The position numbers and the translations under genes are program-made. A stretch of 64,000 nt of DNA from Clostridiales bacterium (GTDB taxonomy: Bacteria; Bacillota; Clostridia; Christensenellales; Aristaeellaceae), in assembly GCA_015056205.1 (NCBI GenBank), contig SVGS01000001.1, positions 244,365-308,364 of the forward strand, in the 5' to 3' direction. Shown one piece after another: positions 1 to 10,338 of this stretch. Numbering within the stretch: the stretch's first letter is position 1; the number at the start of each line of letters is the position of its first letter. The notes beneath the pieces are model-generated. The model was not told the origin of the DNA. It did no database searches and was given only the letters and a program-made list of their open reading frames with translations.

Positions 1-107
1 TGTCCCTGGGAAGCTTCTACCTTATAGCCTCTGCCAAGGTATCGGCTGATCGTTTTCGCTTTTGCTGGAGATTCCACAATAATCAGTTTCTGTTTTACCG
101 CAGCCAT
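1..107 (-). CDS. topA: DNA topoisomerase I, N-terminal fragment (gene continues off the left edge)
   Basis: Reverse complement from the ATG at 107 reads [35 protein letters not shown], the TopA TOPRIM start ([19 protein letters not shown]). Not in the ORF track because it is truncated. Confidence 0.9.
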   Translation of the reverse strand, partial: MAAVKQKLIIVESPAKAKTISRYLGRGYKVEASQG

Positions 108-129
108 ATATAATTCCTCCGGCGATGTA

Positions 130-1248
130 CTATCCTTTCTTTATTCCATAGCATTTACCGGGCAGCGGCTCAATCAAGCCGCGTATCTGCATCATTGTCA
201 GTTTACCGAGTAAATCAGAAGCCTCAAATCCGGTTTCCGCTGCAAGCTGATCAAAGCCGGCAGGGCCGGAACGTAAAGCCTGGAAGATCATCCGTTCAGC
301 ATCGGAAAGCTTTTCCAACAAATCTGAACCTTCGATATTTTGCCCTACAATTTCGCTGTTGTCAAGCCACCCCATATCATCCAGAATATCCCTGAATCCG
401 AAAAAAATCCGGGCTCCGTCCCGCAGCAGGGTATGATTGAGCGTAAAGCATTCGGATTCCGGATTCCCGGGATAAACGAAAATCTCTCTTCCCTGATTCA
501 GCGCGTGATCGATTGTACGCATGCTTCCGCTGTGAATTCTGGCTTCGATCAGAATAACACCCTGAGAGAGCCCGCTGATGATTCGGTTCCGGACCGGAAA
601 ATGATGAGACAGCGGTTTTTCGCCTGGAGGATATTCACTGAGGAATAATCCTCCCTGATCCAGTATGCGGGATTTGAGTCTTTCGTTCCCGCTTGGATAG
701 ATGATATCCAGACCGCAGCCCAGAACGGCAATTGTCGGGGCGGATCCTTTGAGGCAGCCCAGATGGGAGCTGGAATCAATTCCGTAAGCCAGCCCGCTGG
801 CAATGGCTACTCCGGCTTTGGATAACCCTTCCGCCATTGTTTCCGCAATGCGCAGGCCGAAGGAGGATGCTCTCCGGCTCCCAATCATGGCCATGGTTTT
901 TCTGTTCGGAGCGGAAAGATTTCCCTGGTAAAAAAGAATCAGAGGCGGATCGGAAATCTGGCGCAGTCTGTCCGGGTAATCCGGATCGCAGACGGTCAGG
1001 GTATCGATTCCTTCCCTGTTCATCCGGCAAAGGATCGCATTGAGTCCCGCCGGATCATGCGTCCGAACCATCTGATTCCATTCAGATTCTGTCAGCAGCC
1101 CGGTCAATTCCGGATCCTTTCGGAAAAAAGCTTCTTCCAGCCATTCAGGATCACCGGATTGCAGCATGAGCGGAGCTATGTTCTGGGCGGATAAACGCGA
1201 AACGGCGATCCACAGTTCTCGCTGTTTCGAAGTAAGTGTGACACTCAT
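130..1248 (-). CDS. dprA: DNA-processing protein DprA
   Basis: Rossmann-like motifs [68 protein letters not shown] typical of DprA/Smf; next to topA and comM. Confidence 0.95.
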   Translation of the reverse strand: MSVTLTSKQRELWIAVSRLSAQNIAPLMLQSGDPEWLEEAFFRKDPELTGLLTESEWNQMVRTHDPAGLNAILCRMNREGIDTLTVCDPDYPDRLRQISDPPLILFYQGNLSAPNRKTMAMIGSRRASSFGLRIAETMAEGLSKAGVAIASGLAYGIDSSSHLGCLKGSAPTIAVLGCGLDIIYPSGNERLKSRILDQGGLFLSEYPPGEKPLSHHFPVRNRIISGLSQGVILIEARIHSGSMRTIDHALNQGREIFVYPGNPESECFTLNHTLLRDGARIFFGFRDILDDMGWLDNSEIVGQNIEGSDLLEKLSDAERMIFQALRSGPAGFDQLAAETGFEASDLLGKLTMMQIRGLIEPLPGKCYGIKKG

Positions 1249-2801
1249 TTGTTACTCCAGTATTTCTGATCGAGTTCCCGGTACTGGATAGCTTCCGCCA
1301 TATGCGTCATTTCAATCAACGGCTGATTATCCAGATCGGCAATAGTACGGGCCACTTTCAAAATTCGGTTATAGGCTCTCATACTCATATGCAGAGAATC
1401 CATAGCGGCGCGAAGCAGGGTTTCCGCCTCCCCGCTCATTCTGCAGAAGGAACGGATCCCGGCGCTGTCAAGCTGGGCGTTACAGTGATAGGGTTTCCCG
1501 GAATATCGTTCCAGCTGGATCCGGCGGGCTTCCGTTACTCTGGCACAAACTTCTTCCGAAGACTCTGCTGCCTGCTGTTCGTTGATTTCGCTGACGGGGA
1601 CAGCGTCCACCTCAATCTGGATATCAATCCGATCCAGCAGCGGACCTGAAACACGGTCCAGATATCGTTTGATTTCCTGAGTGGTACACCGGCAGGAACG
1701 TCTGCTGCTGCCATAATATCCGCACGGACAGGGATTCATCGCAGCAACCAGCATGAATGAAGACTGGTATTGAGCCTGCTTTTTAATTCTGGAAACGGAA
1801 ACAATTCCGTCTTCAAGCGGCTGCCGAAGCGCCTCCAGAGCGGAACGACTGAATTCCGGAAGCTCGTCCAGAAACAAAACCCCGTTGTGCGCCAGAGAAA
1901 CCTCACCGGGTCTTGCGTTTGATCCCCCGCCGATCAGACTGGCAACAGAAGTGCTGTGATGCGGTGCGCTGAAAGGCCGTTCGACCATCAGCCCGCTGTC
2001 TGCCGGAAGTTTTCCGCAGATGGAATGAATGCGGGTCGTTTCAAGCGATTCCGCAAAACTCAGCGGCGGAAGAATACCCGGAAGGGCCCTGGCCAGCATG
2101 GTTTTTCCACTTCCCGGAACGCCGACCATCAGCAGGTTATGTCCGCCTGCAGCCGCAACCTCAAGTGCTCTTCTTGCCGCTTTCTGGCCCTTAATCTGGG
2201 ACATATTTACAGAGCATCGGTTTACGCTGATCAGGTTGTCATAGGAAATCTGTTTCTGCGGAATCAGGGTTTTTCTGCCTTCCAGATGATCAATCACTTC
2301 GCACAGATGCTCTGCCGGATAAATGGTCATATCCTCAATGCACGCCACTTCCCGGGCATTCCCGGCAGGTACGATCACCTTATGTACACCATATTCCTTG
2401 GCGCTGATCACCATGGGAAGCACACCGCTGACCGGCTGCAGATGGCCGTCAAGACTCAGTTCGCCGAACATAGCGATTTCATCCGTCGGGTGTTCTTCCG
2501 TTGGAATCAGCTCGCCGGAAGCGATCATGACACCGATGGCTATCGGAAGAGCAAACGCCGGACCTTCCTTCTTCTGATCAGCAGGAGCCAGATTGATGGT
2601 AATTCTGCGAGGGTGCATCTGCCTTCCGCAATTAATGATGGCGGCGTTTACCCGATCTTTGCTTTCCCGTACGGAAGTGTCCGGTAATCCGATAATTTCC
2701 ATGCCCGGTAATCCATTCAGGCCGAACACTTCCACTCGCACCGGAAAACCCTCTACCCCGCTTACGCCGAAACTCAGCGTACGAGCCATGATTTCATTCA
2801 T
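1245..2801 (-). CDS. comM: YifB/ComM family Mg-chelatase-like AAA ATPase
   Basis: GLPDTSVRESKDRVNAAIINCG...RITINLAPADQKKEG; Walker A GVPGSGKTMLARALPGILPP; NGVLFLDELPEF; CPCGYYGSSRRSCRCT. Confidence 0.93.
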   Translation of the reverse strand: MNEIMARTLSFGVSGVEGFPVRVEVFGLNGLPGMEIIGLPDTSVRESKDRVNAAIINCGRQMHPRRITINLAPADQKKEGPAFALPIAIGVMIASGELIPTEEHPTDEIAMFGELSLDGHLQPVSGVLPMVISAKEYGVHKVIVPAGNAREVACIEDMTIYPAEHLCEVIDHLEGRKTLIPQKQISYDNLISVNRCSVNMSQIKGQKAARRALEVAAAGGHNLLMVGVPGSGKTMLARALPGILPPLSFAESLETTRIHSICGKLPADSGLMVERPFSAPHHSTSVASLIGGGSNARPGEVSLAHNGVLFLDELPEFSRSALEALRQPLEDGIVSVSRIKKQAQYQSSFMLVAAMNPCPCGYYGSSRRSCRCTTQEIKRYLDRVSGPLLDRIDIQIEVDAVPVSEINEQQAAESSEEVCARVTEARRIQLERYSGKPYHCNAQLDSAGIRSFCRMSGEAETLLRAAMDSLHMSMRAYNRILKVARTIADLDNQPLIEMTHMAEAIQYRELDQKYWSNK

Positions 2802-2822
2802 CCTGATTGTCCTCCCGCCTTG

Positions 2823-5800
2823 TCAGTACCATATTTTGAGAATGGCCTTTCCAAGATCAAGCCACTGAATCGGGGCTGCCATTCCGCACGCATATGGCAG
2901 GAAAATCACAAAGCTGATCGCCGCCATTCCCGCAATCATCCAGGAGATGACGGCGCACTGCTTCTGCCTGATGCCGGGCCAGTCATGCAGGCAAAGAACG
3001 ATTCCGAGAATGATAAACGGAACGCTTGCAAAATAATGATAGATATAGGTACCTCTGGGTACAAGTACCCAGGGCAGATACTGTGCCAGAAGTCCGATGA
3101 ACAGGAATCCATATACCGGATTCCCTCGCTGTGTGATCAGCCGGGATTCCGGATCAGTAATGCTTGGATGACCGGTTCGGACATAAATCCAGCGGCCGAG
3201 GCATATGACCAAAGCCGGGAGTGCGCCGTACCAGATCACCGGATTTCCGAAGCAGAATATGCTGTAAGAAATACTGCTTTCCGCCGGAATATACTGTTTT
3301 GACGCAAAATACATGGGCTTTCCGATAATCGGCCATTCCCACCAGGGTGAGTAGAACGGATGATCCATCCCCAGTCCGGGACTGCCATGATAATTCAGCA
3401 TACCGGTCTGTGCCTGCCAGACTGCCCCGATATATTCCCAAAGGTTTGTAATTCGTTTGTTATATGCCATATAGGGAATATAACTCAGCAGATAGATAAC
3501 GGCCGGAACAGCCACAAAGAACAGCAGACACCATAAGCTCAGATGAATAAACCGTTTATGATCCATTCCGCGGGCTGTCATACGGATGCCGTAACCAAAG
3601 TAGAGAACGGCCAGACCAAGTCCCGCATAGATGCCAATCCATTTGCTGGCGATTGCCAGTCCCATAAAAAGCCCGCTGAATGCCAGTGGAATCAACTGTT
3701 TCCGGATGTCCTTTTCCTGATAATCGGTTTGCAGAAAGCGGAGCATAAAGAAATAGGCGAACAGGATAAACAGAACCGGAAAGCTGTCAATGGTTGCGAT
3801 CTGTGTCTGAGTAAGATGCTGACAGTCCAGCGCGAACAGTGCACAGGCCAGTGCGGCAGCCCAGGTTTTTTTTGTCAGCTGCTTCGTAAGCAGATACATT
3901 CCGGGAAGCATCAGCACCCCGGCAAGAGCACCGGCAAAGCGCCATCCAAAGGGGGTCATTCCGAAAATCAGCACAGAGAGGCTCATCAGAACTTTTCCCA
4001 GCGGAGGATGGCTGGTTTCATAGGGAACCGTTCCCTGGATAAATTCATAAGCGGTACGGGCATGATAGATCTCATCAAAATAGGTGCTGTTCCACCAGCT
4101 TGGCTCCGGATATTCTGAGGCCGAAGGAGAGAAAAGTCCGGGCAGATTCTCCAGCGTGTCCTGCTCATCCAGCAGCGCGGCCGGATCGGAATACAGGGAT
4201 GATTCCGTTTCTCCTCCGTCATGGGACAACACAACGGCTGGGATAATTTCATGCTGCGCATTACGGAACAGGATTTCATTGAGCTTCAGGCCGATCTGCT
4301 GTGCAGACAAACGGATATACCGGCCCTTGAGATGAATCAGATTGCTATCAGTCGAGTTATAATAGGATCGGGTTCCGTCGTAGTTATTGGAATAGATCGT
4401 AAGATATTTCCACTTCCAGCACTGGCTTTGCTCCATCTCAGCCCAGATTTCGTCAGACCAGTGCACCAGATCTTCGCTTTCGGCAACCGAGAAATCATTC
4501 CGGCTGACCTGGCCAAAATAAAGCATGGTCGTGTCTCCGGCCGCTTCACCCAGATCAAAGATAATCTGTTCGTCATAATCGCTGGATACCCAGCCATGCT
4601 GCGGAGCTTTGGTACTCCCAAGGGTGGTAAAGGAAAGAAGAGCAAAAGCAGATGTAACAGCCAGAAGAATCAGAGAATCTTTTTTGTTCCAGTGCAGATG
4701 CGGATCAGGCTGATGCCAGACAACGGGTTCTTCGTTTTTTGATAAATCTTTCTCTGTCTCCCGGGCCGCCATTTCCGCGGGAGCCGTTCTCCGAAGCAGC
4801 GCTCCGCCGAGATGAACAGCATACAGTGCTCCGATGCAGTTCAGGACGGACAGGATATCTGCCAGCCAGACGGTATCCGCGTTCAGATGTCCGCCGGAAG
4901 AACCAAGACGAATGCTGTTGTCCAGAATGATGCCTTCATTAATAAACAGTGTGCAGCTGAATCCCAGGATCAGATACAGAATGCGCCGGTCTCTTGTCCT
5001 GACCCAGGAAGCCCCCAGAAGGAAAAGTGCCGGAAGAATATAGCGTTCATGCATTTTCAGGCCAAAGACATACAGCAGGATCAGAAGCAAAGCGCCCCAA
5101 TAGGCAATCTGTCGGCTGCCTCCGTCCCGAATCAGCATAGACAGCACAATCACAAAGGCAAAAACCATAGCCCCGATTCCGATCCAGTTCCAGGGAGCGT
5201 TGAAAACGGTGCAGCCTGCCCAGAAGACGGCAAACAGAACGCCAAGAACGGTCTCGGCCTGATAGTATTTCTGTTCTTTAAAGAAGCGGTACCACCAGAT
5301 GGAATAGGATACCGCAGCCAATGCCAGCAGCAGACCGGGAATAATGCCCGGTGATTTTCCGAGGGCAGCCCAGTTTCCACCCAGCAGATAATTAAAGTTG
5401 GCGGTATTCAGTGTCGCATAGGAATATGAGGACAGCGTTTTCTGATACAGCGTCAGAAGCCAGCCCGCCGGTTGATGGACAGAGAAAGGCAGTACGCAGA
5501 TCACGGCGGTGACCGCGGAAAGAACAAGCGCCGGCAGGCAGCGCCTGTGTCCGGACGGCGTATGGACAAGGGTCTGGATGAAACAGACCAGTCCGATCGG
5601 TCCGACCATCAGGGCCTGGGGTTTCAGAAGTACACAGAGAATATAAAGCGGCAGAGCAGCAAGCCATTTTTCCTCCGCTGCCAGGACAGCGGTTATCATC
5701 AGAAGAAGGCAGAAAACACTGTCCATCTGTCCCCAGGCAGCGCTGTTCAGAATGAACGCCGGATTCAGGCTCAGCATTCCGGAAATGATCAGGGCCCAGC

Positions 5801-6905
5801 CGGAAGGAATGGTTTTACGTGCTTTGGCTCCTTCATAGATCATCCAGCAGGCCGCAAGATCGCACAGATTCGGCAGCAGCCGGAAAATAATGCGGGTCAT
5901 CTCTGCCGAACTGCCGGCAGACACCGTAGAATTCAATCCCAGGATATACAGGTATAAGGGAGGATAATCACAGAAGCTGGTGGTTTGATAGAAACGGGAT
6001 GGTCCTACGGCAGCCATGGTCTGTCCCCAGCTCAGAAAGCAGTTGACATCCACCTGATATCCTTCGATCCGGGCACTGAGCAAGAGCCTCAGAGTCAGAG
6101 AAAAAAGAGTAACCAGAGCCAGAATCCATCTTTCGCCCCGAATACCGTTGTGTTTTAGGGATAAACCGTCACGGGTAAAGTGGATCAGAAAGGCGCCGGC
6201 GGCAGTATAGGCCAGTCCGATCACGATCAGCCAGGGCCAGAACGGCGAGGCGGTCTCCTCTGTCGGCAGATCATCCGACCAGTCTTCCTCACCGTAATCA
6301 TAAGAAGGCTCTTCCCGAAACCATTTGGAAGCGATCTCATCTCCCGGAACTGCGTGAACTTCTTCAAGCCTCAGGTTCCGAAAACAGGCGCGGCCTTTTG
6401 TCAGTCCGCTGTATCCGCCCAGTCTGGCAAACAGCGTAACGCTGCGTTGATCCGTGCCTGTTTCACCGTACCATTCGATTGTTTTCCACGTACCGTCCGT
6501 ATCAAAAAGTTCTGTGCTAAAGGAATACAACCCTTCCACGCTTAGATTGGCGCCATGTCCTTCAACCGCGTTTTCTACAAGAACCTCTGCGCTGAAGCGA
6601 TAAAGTGTTTCCGGTTCAACATCCACCGTCTGAGCAAATCTGGCATCATTATATCCCAGATTTCGGATCTCTGCGGCAGTTTTTCCCTCTTCATCCGTCT
6701 GAACAGAAAACAGTGTGTAACCGGCATCCTGAATATAAGCTTCCGTATACCAGTCCGATGGGAATCCGTCGCTCTCAAGCTGAGAAAAGTCTCCGTTTGC
6801 CAGAAGATTTTCTCCGAGGACTTTCATAGGCAGGAGGATCGCAATGGCTGTCAGAAACAGGACAGTCATTCGGAAAAGCAGCGGCAGGCTTTTCATCCGG
6901 CGCAT
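2823..6905 (-). CDS. Giant multi-domain GT-C glycosyltransferase: signal/CBM-like N-terminus, GT87-like membrane half, discoidin-like region, C-terminal PMT/GT39 half
   Basis: 1360 aa; N-terminal NLLANGDFSQ...FPSDWY (CBM-like); YQVDVNCFLSWGQTMA and PLYLYILGL (GT-C); WWNSTYFDEIYHARTAYEFIQGTVPYETSHPPLGKVLMSL (PMT/GT39 DE motif); many TM segments. Confidence 0.8.
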   Translation of the reverse strand: MRRMKSLPLLFRMTVLFLTAIAILLPMKVLGENLLANGDFSQLESDGFPSDWYTEAYIQDAGYTLFSVQTDEEGKTAAEIRNLGYNDARFAQTVDVEPETLYRFSAEVLVENAVEGHGANLSVEGLYSFSTELFDTDGTWKTIEWYGETGTDQRSVTLFARLGGYSGLTKGRACFRNLRLEEVHAVPGDEIASKWFREEPSYDYGEEDWSDDLPTEETASPFWPWLIVIGLAYTAAGAFLIHFTRDGLSLKHNGIRGERWILALVTLFSLTLRLLLSARIEGYQVDVNCFLSWGQTMAAVGPSRFYQTTSFCDYPPLYLYILGLNSTVSAGSSAEMTRIIFRLLPNLCDLAACWMIYEGAKARKTIPSGWALIISGMLSLNPAFILNSAAWGQMDSVFCLLLMITAVLAAEEKWLAALPLYILCVLLKPQALMVGPIGLVCFIQTLVHTPSGHRRCLPALVLSAVTAVICVLPFSVHQPAGWLLTLYQKTLSSYSYATLNTANFNYLLGGNWAALGKSPGIIPGLLLALAAVSYSIWWYRFFKEQKYYQAETVLGVLFAVFWAGCTVFNAPWNWIGIGAMVFAFVIVLSMLIRDGGSRQIAYWGALLLILLYVFGLKMHERYILPALFLLGASWVRTRDRRILYLILGFSCTLFINEGIILDNSIRLGSSGGHLNADTVWLADILSVLNCIGALYAVHLGGALLRRTAPAEMAARETEKDLSKNEEPVVWHQPDPHLHWNKKDSLILLAVTSAFALLSFTTLGSTKAPQHGWVSSDYDEQIIFDLGEAAGDTTMLYFGQVSRNDFSVAESEDLVHWSDEIWAEMEQSQCWKWKYLTIYSNNYDGTRSYYNSTDSNLIHLKGRYIRLSAQQIGLKLNEILFRNAQHEIIPAVVLSHDGGETESSLYSDPAALLDEQDTLENLPGLFSPSASEYPEPSWWNSTYFDEIYHARTAYEFIQGTVPYETSHPPLGKVLMSLSVLIFGMTPFGWRFAGALAGVLMLPGMYLLTKQLTKKTWAAALACALFALDCQHLTQTQIATIDSFPVLFILFAYFFMLRFLQTDYQEKDIRKQLIPLAFSGLFMGLAIASKWIGIYAGLGLAVLYFGYGIRMTARGMDHKRFIHLSLWCLLFFVAVPAVIYLLSYIPYMAYNKRITNLWEYIGAVWQAQTGMLNYHGSPGLGMDHPFYSPWWEWPIIGKPMYFASKQYIPAESSISYSIFCFGNPVIWYGALPALVICLGRWIYVRTGHPSITDPESRLITQRGNPVYGFLFIGLLAQYLPWVLVPRGTYIYHYFASVPFIILGIVLCLHDWPGIRQKQCAVISWMIAGMAAISFVIFLPYACGMAAPIQWLDLGKAILKIWY

Positions 6906-6920
6906 GGATTTTCCCCTCCT

Positions 6921-7292
6921 TTAACGATAAAACATGCTTCCTGCAGGCTGAAAGGCGTTCGGAATATGCAGGATAGATTGAAGGCCGACTTCCACCACAT
7001 CGAAGCGGATTACAGCATTCATTTTCTGATGAAACATCAGATACAGGGTTGAAGCCCGAATGATTCTTTTCTGTTTTCTCTGATCCACGGCCAGCAGCCC
7101 CAGTCCCGGATCCCCGGTGCGGCGCGTTTTCACCTCAACGAAAACAACAGCATCTCCGTCCTGCATAATCAGATCAATTTCACCGCATTTATTTCTGTAC
7201 CGTCTTTCCAGACAACGCATCCCTTTTTCGGTTGTCAGATATTTTTCCGCGGCCAGTTCTCCGGATAAACCGGTTTCATACGTATGCTTCAT
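6921..7292 (-). CDS. YraN family (UPF0102) endonuclease-like protein
   Basis: GELAAEKYLTTEKGMRCLERRYRNKCGEIDLIMQDGDAVVFVEVKTR: UPF0102 signature. Confidence 0.93.
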   Translation of the reverse strand: MKHTYETGLSGELAAEKYLTTEKGMRCLERRYRNKCGEIDLIMQDGDAVVFVEVKTRRTGDPGLGLLAVDQRKQKRIIRASTLYLMFHQKMNAVIRFDVVEVGLQSILHIPNAFQPAGSMFYR

Positions 7293-7921
7293 ATAAAATT
7301 ACCGATAAAGCTTCTGCGGTGAATCGGGGTCGGTCCGAGTCGTTTCAGTGCGTCGATATGTTCCCTCGTTCCATAGCCCTTATTCCGGGCGAATCCATAT
7401 CCGGGATACAACCGATCCAACTCGCGCATTTCCCGGTCCCGGGTTACCTTTGCGACAATACTGGCCGCTGCAATACTGTAAGAGGAAGCATCCCCTTTGA
7501 TTACGGAAATTTCCCGGCCGTGCAGGCCGAGACTGGATACCGCATCTACCAGAAACAGATCCGCAGGCACAGCTGCAGCCGCCTCCCGCATCGCTTCCTT
7601 CGTTGCTTCCAGAATATTAATCCGGTCAATGATTTCGGGACTGCGGCGTCCGATGCCGACATACAGAGCCCGGGTCATAATTTCATCATAGACCTTTTCC
7701 CGTCTTGACTCACTCAGCTTTTTACTGTCATCGACCCATAAAATGAGCGGTTCAGAGGGAAGAATTACACAGGCTGTAACCACATCTCCGGCCAGGGGAC
7801 CGCGGCCGACTTCATCCATTCCGGCGACGGCCAGCCCCTGCTTTCGGTAGGGCATTTCAAAATCAATCAGCTGTCGGACTCTCGCCATCCGGTCTGTCAT
7901 TCCTGTCTCCCGCCTTTTCAT
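7289..7921 (-). CDS. rnhB: Ribonuclease HII
   Basis: VAGMDEVGRGPLAGDVVTACVIL; DDSKKLSESRRE; ASIVAKVTRDREM. Start may be an internal ATG; overlaps the end of the RbgA gene. Confidence 0.95.
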   Translation of the reverse strand: MKRRETGMTDRMARVRQLIDFEMPYRKQGLAVAGMDEVGRGPLAGDVVTACVILPSEPLILWVDDSKKLSESRREKVYDEIMTRALYVGIGRRSPEIIDRINILEATKEAMREAAAAVPADLFLVDAVSSLGLHGREISVIKGDASSYSIAAASIVAKVTRDREMRELDRLYPGYGFARNKGYGTREHIDALKRLGPTPIHRRSFIGNFI

Positions 7922-8801
7922 GATCGGTTTGATTCAATTCATTTCGGGAGTTATTCTTCGGCTCTTCGAGAGAGATTCGCCCGATTTTTCCTCCCCGAAA
8001 TTCGTCCAGTACCACATTGCAGCATCGTTCCAGATCCGCTTCCCCACCCTTCAGAAGCCACCCCCGGCCGCGACAAATACTCTCCATCACCTGTGGACCA
8101 TCCCCGGACAGGTCTTTCAGATGATACCGCTCAATCAGCGCCTGCGGCGCCAGGATCTTCAGTTCTTCCAAAAGGGCTGCAGTCAGTCCGTAAAGATCGA
8201 CCGTTTCATCCTTGATGGTTCCGATGTAGCAAAGCCTTCTCGCCGCATCCTGATCATCCAGTCTCGGCCAGAGAAGCCCCGGGGTATCCAGGAGCTCCAG
8301 GTAGGGCGTAACCCGTATGACCTGGCTGGCACGGGTTACCCCGGGCCGATCCCCGGTCTGCGCAATACTGTCTCCGCGCAAACGGTTAATCATTGTGCTT
8401 TTTCCAACATTCGGAACGCCGATGACCATGGCTCGTATCGTTTTTTTCATTCCCCTGAGCAACGCTTTTTCCGTGATCTCCCGGGTGCTTTTTTCTATCC
8501 TGTCCAGCAGCTCTTTCCGGTTCATCCGTAAAGTGCTCAGCAAAACAGCGTCCGTACCCTGGTTCTGAAACCAGTTGAGCCAACGGCGGTTGACTGTGTC
8601 GTTCGCAAGGTCGCTCTTGTTCAGAATCAGCAGCCGTTTTCTGAAACCGATCATTCTGTTCAGATCCGGATTTCGGCTGGAAAAGGGCATCCTGGCATCA
8701 CAGATTTCCAGGATCAGATCTGCTTTTTTGATCTGCTCCGCTATCTGTCTTCTGGCTTTCGCCATATGACCCGGATACCAGTTGATTTTTTGATTGTCCA
8801 T
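7863..8801 (-). CDS. rbgA: Ribosome biogenesis GTPase YlqF/RbgA
   Basis: NWYPGHMAKARRQI...LILEICDARMPFSSRNP; permuted GTPase motifs NKSDL, GVPNVGKSTMINRL, DTPGLLWPR. Confidence 0.95.
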   Translation of the reverse strand: MDNQKINWYPGHMAKARRQIAEQIKKADLILEICDARMPFSSRNPDLNRMIGFRKRLLILNKSDLANDTVNRRWLNWFQNQGTDAVLLSTLRMNRKELLDRIEKSTREITEKALLRGMKKTIRAMVIGVPNVGKSTMINRLRGDSIAQTGDRPGVTRASQVIRVTPYLELLDTPGLLWPRLDDQDAARRLCYIGTIKDETVDLYGLTAALLEELKILAPQALIERYHLKDLSGDGPQVMESICRGRGWLLKGGEADLERCCNVVLDEFRGGKIGRISLEEPKNNSRNELNQTDHEKAGDRNDRPDGESPTAD

Positions 8802-8803
8802 TT

Positions 8804-10321
8804 TCAGGCTGTTGCCGCCTTCCTGAGTTCGTCCATATTGATTCCCTTCAGGTCTTTCAGTACTTCGTATAATTTGCCGGCCATCCGGCGAACGCCGCCT
8901 TCCGTATCGCTCTCCAGGTTCAGAGGAAGCACCGGATCATGGACGCTCATTCGAAGCAGGAACCACCCGGCATCTTTTTTCCCGTTCAGGTCAAAACTGA
9001 TCCGGATTCCTTCCCGGTTATCCGGAGCAATATGCCACTCCGTATGACTCTCGGCCCATGCTGTAACCTGATCGATGGCTTTTTGTCCGCAGCTTCTGAA
9101 ATCGCTTTCCGTGATATTCATGCGGATTTCGGCCGATTCGACAGGTTCCCGTAAATCCGCGATCAGGGATCCGAGGCTCTTTCCTTCTGCCTTCATCTGC
9201 ATGGCTTTCACAATCAGAACGGTAACCAGATACATTCCGTCGTCCAGAAAATGATTTTCCTGCAGCGCGGCATGACCGCTGGTCTCGATTGCCAGCGGAC
9301 AGGACATTCCTTCCTGATTCAGTCGGATGGCTTCATCGATAACATTACGGTATCCTCTCCGGAACCGGTAATGAATGCCGCCCCTCTCTTCGATGAACTG
9401 TTTTAATCCGGAAGAAGTGACGGAATCCGTAACAACGGTAATCCCCTTTTTCTGGCTCAGAAGAATAGCGCTGATCAGGGCAATCAGCCGGTTTCGGTTG
9501 ATTTCCCGTCCGTCTGAATCAACTACGGCTGCCCGGTCGCAGTCCGCGTCGAAGATGACGCCAAGATCCGCTCCGGTTTTGGTTACGGCAGATCCGAGGG
9601 AATTCATGGCTTCCCGGTTCTCCGGATTCGGTATATGGTTGGGGAACATACCGTCCGGATCCAGAAACTGACTTCCGGTGGTATCCGCACCCAGACTCTC
9701 CATCAGTTTCGCGTAAAACCCTCCCGCACCGTTCCCGGCATCCACAACCACGTGAAGACCGGTCAGCGGCTTGTCTTCCTTCGTTTGCAGCCCGGAACGA
9801 ATCCGGTCTGCCAGCTGCTGCATATAGACGGGCAGAAAAGCCTGATCCACCACGTTTCCCGGAACATCGTTACAGGATGGTTCATCCTTCTCGGCCATGG
9901 AAAGCAGTTCCGCAACCTGTTTTCCTTCCAGACCGCCATGCCTGGTAAAGAATTTCAGGCCGTTCTTATTCCACGGATGATGGCTGGCCGTAATCATGAT
10001 TGCTCCGTCCGGCTCAAATCCGGGCGTGATTGTGCTCATGTACATAGCCGGAGTCGTACACATGTCATACCTGCAGGCGGTTGCTCCGGCAGAAGAGATA
10101 CCTTCCGCCGCTGCGGCCATCAGCGCGCTTCCGGTAATTCTGCTGTCACGGCCAAGCGATATGGAGATCTGTGTCACCGGTTTTCCCTTCCATACGGCCA
10201 GTTGTTCGGCAAAAGCTTTTCCAAGCCGCCTGGCTACTTCTTCCGTCAGCACAATTCCTTCTCCCGCGGCTGTTCCGCGGACATCGGATCCGCTTTTTAA
10301 TGCCATCCAATTCGTTTCCAT
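8804..10321 (-). CDS. Phosphomannomutase/phosphoglucomutase family protein
   Basis: SISLGRDSRITG; MITASHHPWNKNGLKF (phosphoserine loop); GVIFDADCDRAAVVD metal loop; ETSGHAAL. Confidence 0.9.
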   Translation of the reverse strand: METNWMALKSGSDVRGTAAGEGIVLTEEVARRLGKAFAEQLAVWKGKPVTQISISLGRDSRITGSALMAAAAEGISSAGATACRYDMCTTPAMYMSTITPGFEPDGAIMITASHHPWNKNGLKFFTRHGGLEGKQVAELLSMAEKDEPSCNDVPGNVVDQAFLPVYMQQLADRIRSGLQTKEDKPLTGLHVVVDAGNGAGGFYAKLMESLGADTTGSQFLDPDGMFPNHIPNPENREAMNSLGSAVTKTGADLGVIFDADCDRAAVVDSDGREINRNRLIALISAILLSQKKGITVVTDSVTSSGLKQFIEERGGIHYRFRRGYRNVIDEAIRLNQEGMSCPLAIETSGHAALQENHFLDDGMYLVTVLIVKAMQMKAEGKSLGSLIADLREPVESAEIRMNITESDFRSCGQKAIDQVTAWAESHTEWHIAPDNREGIRISFDLNGKKDAGWFLLRMSVHDPVLPLNLESDTEGGVRRMAGKLYEVLKDLKGINMDELRKAATA

Positions 10322-10338
10322 CTTTTCACCGACTCCTT

